From Dehalococcoidia bacterium (lineage in GTDB: Bacteria; Chloroflexota; Dehalococcoidia; Dehalococcoidales; BS750m-G39): a stretch of 7,642 nt of DNA. Location: contig JAUWZG010000048.1 of assembly GCA_030615425.1 (NCBI GenBank), forward strand, positions 1 to 7,642, in the 5' to 3' direction. Within the stretch, counting starts at the first letter, position 1; each line of letters opens with the position of its first letter. Position numbers and translations under genes: made by a program. The notes beneath the pieces were generated by a model. The model did no database searches and was not told where the DNA came from. It was given only the letters and a program-made list of their open reading frames with translations. Positions 5,307 to 7,642 of the stretch are shown here, piece after piece.

Positions 5307-5458
5307 CTGGAAAACGAGAAGGAATGCTCATTGTTGACGGTGATGAGCTAAGTTCTCACCTGAGGCAGGGTGAAGTAAAAGGTGCTCCCCCTATCCGGCT
5401 TGCTCTCAACCCAGATTTTGCCCCCATGATGCTGAATAACTGCCTTGCAAATGGCTAG
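5303..5458 (+). pseudogene. Truncated start of a second receiver gene
   Basis: A GTG at 5303 overlaps the TGA of the response regulator (GTGA), a typical translational-coupling junction. The frame reads MTGKREGMLIVDGDELSSHL, which resembles the first strand and acidic pair of a receiver domain (as in VLIVDDDE). After about 20 residues it continues as the antisense of the histidine-kinase 3' end and stops at 5456-5458 after 51 codons, with no phosphoacceptor segment. ATG at 5324 with AGAAGGA just upstream is another possible start. I read it as a broken gene; a chance ORF cannot be excluded. Confidence 0.4.
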
Positions 5459-6676
5459 GCCAAGTCCTGTCCGCTGAGGAACTTCTTTGTGCTCGGTCTT
5501 ATAGATTTGCTCTAATGGTTCAAATACTTTATCTTTTATATCGGGGGGAATGCCTATCCCAGTATCGGAAATATAAACGCAGGCGCTATCCTCTTCATCA
5601 GTAATACCGACCTTGATAGCTCCCTCTATGGTGAATTGAATGGCATTATCTATCAGTCTGGTCACCACATCCTTCAGGCGGTCGGAGTCCCCATAAACAA
5701 GCAGGGGGGCGGCACCGCTATCAACTGTCAGCTTCAGCCCCTTTTGTCGCGCTGAGCCTTTCATGCTATCTACTGCTTTGGTAACCAGTTTTGATATGTC
5801 CACCTCAGCCATATGCCATTCTACTACGTCTGTTTCCAGATTCGACAGGTAAAGGACATCGTTCACCAGGCGTGTTAAGTGTTGAGACTCACTATGTATT
5901 ACCTCGGCAAATTGTTGCCGTTGCTTTTTACCTTCATCCTTAGCCAGTAATAACTCGCTGAAGCCTACAATTGAGGTCAGGGGAGTACGAAGGTTGTGAG
6001 AAACATTGACCAGAAGGCGAGTCTTACTTTCGTTTGTTTTCTGGAGCGCTTTATATAGCTTCTCCAATTCTTTTGTCCGTTCCAGCTCTCTTTCTCGGAA
6101 CTTCAGTTTACCGGAGAGATTTCCGCCGAGAAAGGCTACTAAACAGAGTGTCATTCCTTGAAATATAAGCCAGATGACGGTGTCGGTGAAGTCAGAAGCG
6201 GAGGTTGGGATAAACTGGGATGAGATGGCAATTGCCCCCCCTAATGCTAATGCCCTCATAGCACCGATCAGTATCACTGTCCAGACAATCATAAGCACAC
6301 TAAACTGTAGGTTTAGAAACAGGCTTACACCAAGTATCTGGACTAAGTAGAGGGCGAAGAACATGCTATTGAAACCGCCGGTAAAGTAGACGAGAACGGT
6401 GATGGCAATGATGTCAGTAATGGTTGAGAAAATAGCTACACTAAGGGGAAATTGCCATCTTCTAGTCAGGTAATAGCTAACGGTATTAATTAAAAATATT
6501 GCTCCAACTAATATATGGATGGGGATCAGGTAAAAGTTCATTCCCCAGATGAGGTAGGTGGCCATGATAAATGTCCAGACGGCTGATACCAGTATATAGC
6601 GTGTTCTGATAGCCTGCAGACATCTATCTCGATTCCCTCTATCTTGCAGCTCTAGAAGGAACTTAGGTAGGGTCAT
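5348..6676 (-). CDS. Membrane-bound sensor histidine kinase
   Basis: A 442-residue kinase. Six hydrophobic helices span about residues 27-185 with very short loops, so the sensor is probably inside or at the membrane rather than in a periplasmic domain. A charged, probably coiled-coil linker follows (190-220, KFRERELERTKELEKLYKAL). The HisKA H box is NVSHNLRTPLTSIVGFSELL with H227. The ATPase domain has the N box around N344 (RLIDNAIQFT), the G1 box DTGIGIPP from residue 371, and GLGLA at 404-408. ATG at 6676 has AAAGGAGA five bases upstream. Length and layout are ordinary for a class I kinase. It has its own promoter and faces the receiver gene tail to tail, the likely phosphorylation partner. 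The stimulus cannot be told from the sequence. Confidence 0.95.
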   Translation of the reverse strand: MTLPKFLLELQDRGNRDRCLQAIRTRYILVSAVWTFIMATYLIWGMNFYLIPIHILVGAIFLINTVSYYLTRRWQFPLSVAIFSTITDIIAITVLVYFTGGFNSMFFALYLVQILGVSLFLNLQFSVLMIVWTVILIGAMRALALGGAIAISSQFIPTSASDFTDTVIWLIFQGMTLCLVAFLGGNLSGKLKFRERELERTKELEKLYKALQKTNESKTRLLVNVSHNLRTPLTSIVGFSELLLAKDEGKKQRQQFAEVIHSESQHLTRLVNDVLYLSNLETDVVEWHMAEVDISKLVTKAVDSMKGSARQKGLKLTVDSGAAPLLVYGDSDRLKDVVTRLIDNAIQFTIEGAIKVGITDEEDSACVYISDTGIGIPPDIKDKVFEPLEQIYKTEHKEVPQRTGLGLAICKAVIQHHGGKIWVESKPDRGSTFYFTLPQVRT

Positions 6677-6732
6677 TTATTCTCCTTTAATTGTCTTGGA
6701 GCCACCTGGAGCTTTCATCAGGATATATGCCG

Positions 6733-6761
6733 ATGCTATCCTTATAGACCCCATTTGTCAA
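6733..6761 (-). promoter_or_regulatory. Candidate promoter of the histidine kinase
   Basis: On the minus strand a perfect TTGACA (6761-6756), a 17-base spacer and TAGCAT (6738-6733, four of six) predict a start near 6726 and a leader of about 50 bases that ends in the AAAGGAGA ribosome site. Confidence 0.5.
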
Positions 6762-6908
6762 ATCTCCTCAGCTCTACAAAACCCCGGCTCAATATAAAAC
6801 ATAAGGGTGTTGCCATTTGTTCCAGGTCTCTAGGAAGGGTTGGTGTCGGCAAATTTGACGAGCTACTACAGTCAAAGCTGGCACAAACTGAGGGTGTTAG
6901 CAAAATAG

Positions 6909-6947
6909 AAATGCCCCCCGATTCCTTAACGACTTCGGGAGGCATTT
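6909..6947 (-). terminator. Hairpin terminator after tRNA-Trp
   Basis: Thirteen-base arms at 6909-6921 and 6935-6947 pair with a single C-A mismatch around a 13-base loop. On the minus strand the stem ends in GGCATTT followed by CTATTTTG; on the plus strand it ends in GGCATTTTAG. It lies 13 bases past the CCA of tRNA-Trp and would keep that transcript out of the kinase gene. It could work in both directions. The 6762-6908 stretch between it and the kinase promoter shows nothing I can support. Confidence 0.6.
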
Positions 6948-6960
6948 TAGCTTTAAAAAC

Positions 6961-7036
6961 TGGCAGGAGTGGCAGGATTCGAACCCGCGACCTGCGGTTT
7001 TGGAGACCGCTGCTCTCCCAACTGAGCTACACTCCT
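6961..7036 (-). tRNA. tRNA-Trp(CCA)
   Basis: Acceptor arm AGGAGTG pairs perfectly with CACTCCT, discriminator G is at 6964 and CCA is encoded at 6963-6961. The anticodon stem is GCGGT/ACCGC around loop CTCCAAA with anticodon CCA at 7003-7001. The D arm (TAGCTCAGTTGGGAGAGC) and T arm (GCGGG-TTCGAAT-CCTGC) are intact. Confidence 0.97.
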
Positions 7037-7048
7037 ACCCTGATAGTT

Positions 7049-7077
7049 ATATTATCATAAATTTTGGCAAAAATTAA
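7049..7077 (-). promoter_or_regulatory. Candidate promoter of tRNA-Trp
   Basis: On the minus strand TTAATT (7077-7072, weak), a 17-base spacer and TAATAT (7054-7049) carry an extended -10 (TG at 7057-7056). The predicted start near 7042 lies about six bases before the mature tRNA. The promoter lies between the tRNA-Arg fragment and tRNA-Trp, so tRNA-Trp does not depend on transcription from the right. Confidence 0.45.
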
Positions 7078-7078
7078 C

Positions 7079-7123
7079 TGGTACCCTTGGGGCGACTCGA
7101 ACGCGCGACACGCGGTTTAGGAA
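7079..7123 (-). pseudogene. 3' half of tRNA-Arg(CCT), probable integration (att) scar
   Basis: From the anticodon loop onward every tRNA part is in register on the minus strand: loop TTCCTAA (7123-7117, anticodon CCT), stem ACCGC, variable GTGTC, T arm GCGCG-TTCGAGT-CGCCC (one mismatch), acceptor CAAGGGT, discriminator A and CCA at 7081-7079. Upstream of the loop the matching 5' stem (GCGGT expected) is replaced by ACGAG, and no D arm or 5' acceptor (ACCCTTG expected) follows. A fragment that starts in the anticodon loop and ends at CCA is what a tyrosine integrase leaves when an element inserts in a tRNA gene. The element would lie to the right, with an intact tRNA-Arg at its far end. Confidence 0.65.
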
Positions 7124-7217
7124 CTCGTAGCCTGCACATTCTCCCCGATTTAAAGCTAAAACCACCCTGTTTCAGCCCAACCGACCTGTAGTTTTCTCAT
7201 CACCGGGGAGCCAAGCG

Positions 7218-7410
7218 ATGCGAATTATAGAGGAAATTCGGGGAAAATTCAACGCTAAAGGAATACCCGAAATTGTTGAGGTCAAAGAACCATTGCTCAG
7301 CATTGCGCCGACCGGTTGGCTATGATAATGAGCGCATCTACCTCAAATATATGGGGTTTGAATCGCCCAAGCTACAGAAGTTGAGGAAGGCGGGCATAAT
7401 CTGGCATTGA
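7218..7410 (+). pseudogene. Possible small frameshifted gene of unknown function
   Basis: ATG at 7218 with GGGGAG at 7205-7210 opens a 35-codon frame (MRIIEEIRGKFNAKG, then IPEIVEVKEPLLSIAPTGW) that stops at 7323-7325. At that point another frame continues with protein-like sequence (YDNERIYLKYMGF, then ESPKLQKLRKAGIIWH) to a TGA at 7408. Joining them needs one frameshift around 7317-7323 and would give about 64 residues. I do not recognise the family. It lies just inside the presumed element end. It may be a decayed cargo gene, a programmed frameshift or chance. The gap 7124-7217 holds no other feature. Confidence 0.3.
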
Positions 7411-7545
7411 CGAAAAAAGGCGTTCGTTGCTACCGTTTTCATCGTCATGCTACTATATACAAACCGCCCAATTATTAGTTACTCGCGAAGCCTAGGTTTG
7501 GAAGAAGCCAAATCGCTTCCCTACCATCTCTTTCATGCCGGTATT
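7411..7545. other. Gene-free stretch
   Basis: No supported ORF on either strand. The only structure seen is a weak hairpin, TTTGG-N6-CCAAA around 7497-7512, without a T run. Confidence 0.4.
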
Positions 7546-7642
7546 CTAGTGCCGTCTCCACAGCAGAACCAAACCTGTAGCTAAACCGATAACCACCAGT
7601 GAGAATGCTCCGCTTATGATTGCCAGTGTCCTGTTGTAGGAA
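7546..7642 (-). CDS. C-terminus of a membrane-anchored protein (partial)
   Basis: The last 31 residues of a minus-strand frame that enters from the right edge and stops at TAG (7548-7546). They form one strongly hydrophobic helix (TLAIISGAFSLVV, then IGLATGLVLLW) followed by a basic RRH end, the usual look of a C-terminal membrane anchor with a cytoplasmic stop-transfer. A competing open frame on the same strand gives a polar, unconvincing peptide. Nothing can be said about the main domain. Confidence 0.5.
   Translation of the reverse strand, partial: SYNRTLAIISGAFSLVVIGLATGLVLLWRRH

Noticed and set aside
5326..5348. GCTCAT/ATGAGC inverted repeat between receiver and kinase as a terminator
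   Set aside because: Only six base pairs, a loop of 11 and no T run on either strand.
6742..6945. A 67-codon minus-strand ORF
   Set aside because: It begins inside the terminator hairpin, has no ribosome site and overlaps the kinase promoter.
6755..7060. A 101-codon plus-strand ORF ending in GRIRTRDLRFWRPL
   Set aside because: It starts with TTG inside the kinase promoter, crosses the terminator and reads the antisense of tRNA-Trp.
1..7642. CRISPR array or complete insertion sequence
   Set aside because: No regularly spaced repeats and no transposase or cas gene were seen on either strand.

Overview
The window looks like a stretch of bacterial chromosome of medium GC content, most likely from an uncultured Chloroflexota member near Dehalococcoidia. 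This placement is an inference. It rests on a transketolase split into two adjacent genes, a CTC-type bL25 with a long acidic tail, and a PlsY variant and two-component proteins of the style I associate with that phylum. No single gene proves it.

Left part (1-1554): two minus-strand genes, the N-terminal 163 residues of a metal-dependent amidohydrolase (Amidohydro_2 type) cut by the window edge, and ribosomal protein bL25/CTC. A gene-free region of about 350 bases separates bL25 from the divergent transketolase operon. It holds promoters facing both ways and a 94-base block of nested inverted repeats. Centre-left (1555-3380): tktN and tktC, 2 bases apart, encode the two halves of a transketolase.

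Centre (3382-4662): a compact minus-strand unit. Read in its own direction it runs: sigma70-like promoter, a decayed tRNA related to tRNA-Trp, a 68-residue two-helix membrane protein, tRNA-Leu(GAG), tRNA-Gly(GCC), tRNA-Cys(GCA), tRNA-Leu(TAA), then plsY. All four tRNAs carry an encoded CCA. The membrane-protein stop lies 5 bases before the first tRNA and the plsY start lies 14 bases after the last, so protein and tRNA genes appear to share one transcript.

Centre-right (4663-6761): a single-domain response regulator with a strong promoter faces, tail to tail, a six-helix membrane histidine kinase. Between them is what looks like the first residues of a second receiver gene that runs straight into the antisense of the kinase gene, suggesting a rearrangement point.

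Right part (6762-7642): a terminator, tRNA-Trp with its own promoter, and then the 3' half of a tRNA-Arg(CCT) that breaks off exactly at the anticodon loop. That is the usual footprint of a tRNA-targeting integrase. Beyond it the DNA is gene-poor, with a possibly frameshifted small ORF and the C-terminus of a membrane protein at the edge. I read this as one end of an integrated element or its remains. It is the best candidate for something undescribed, but its body lies outside the window.
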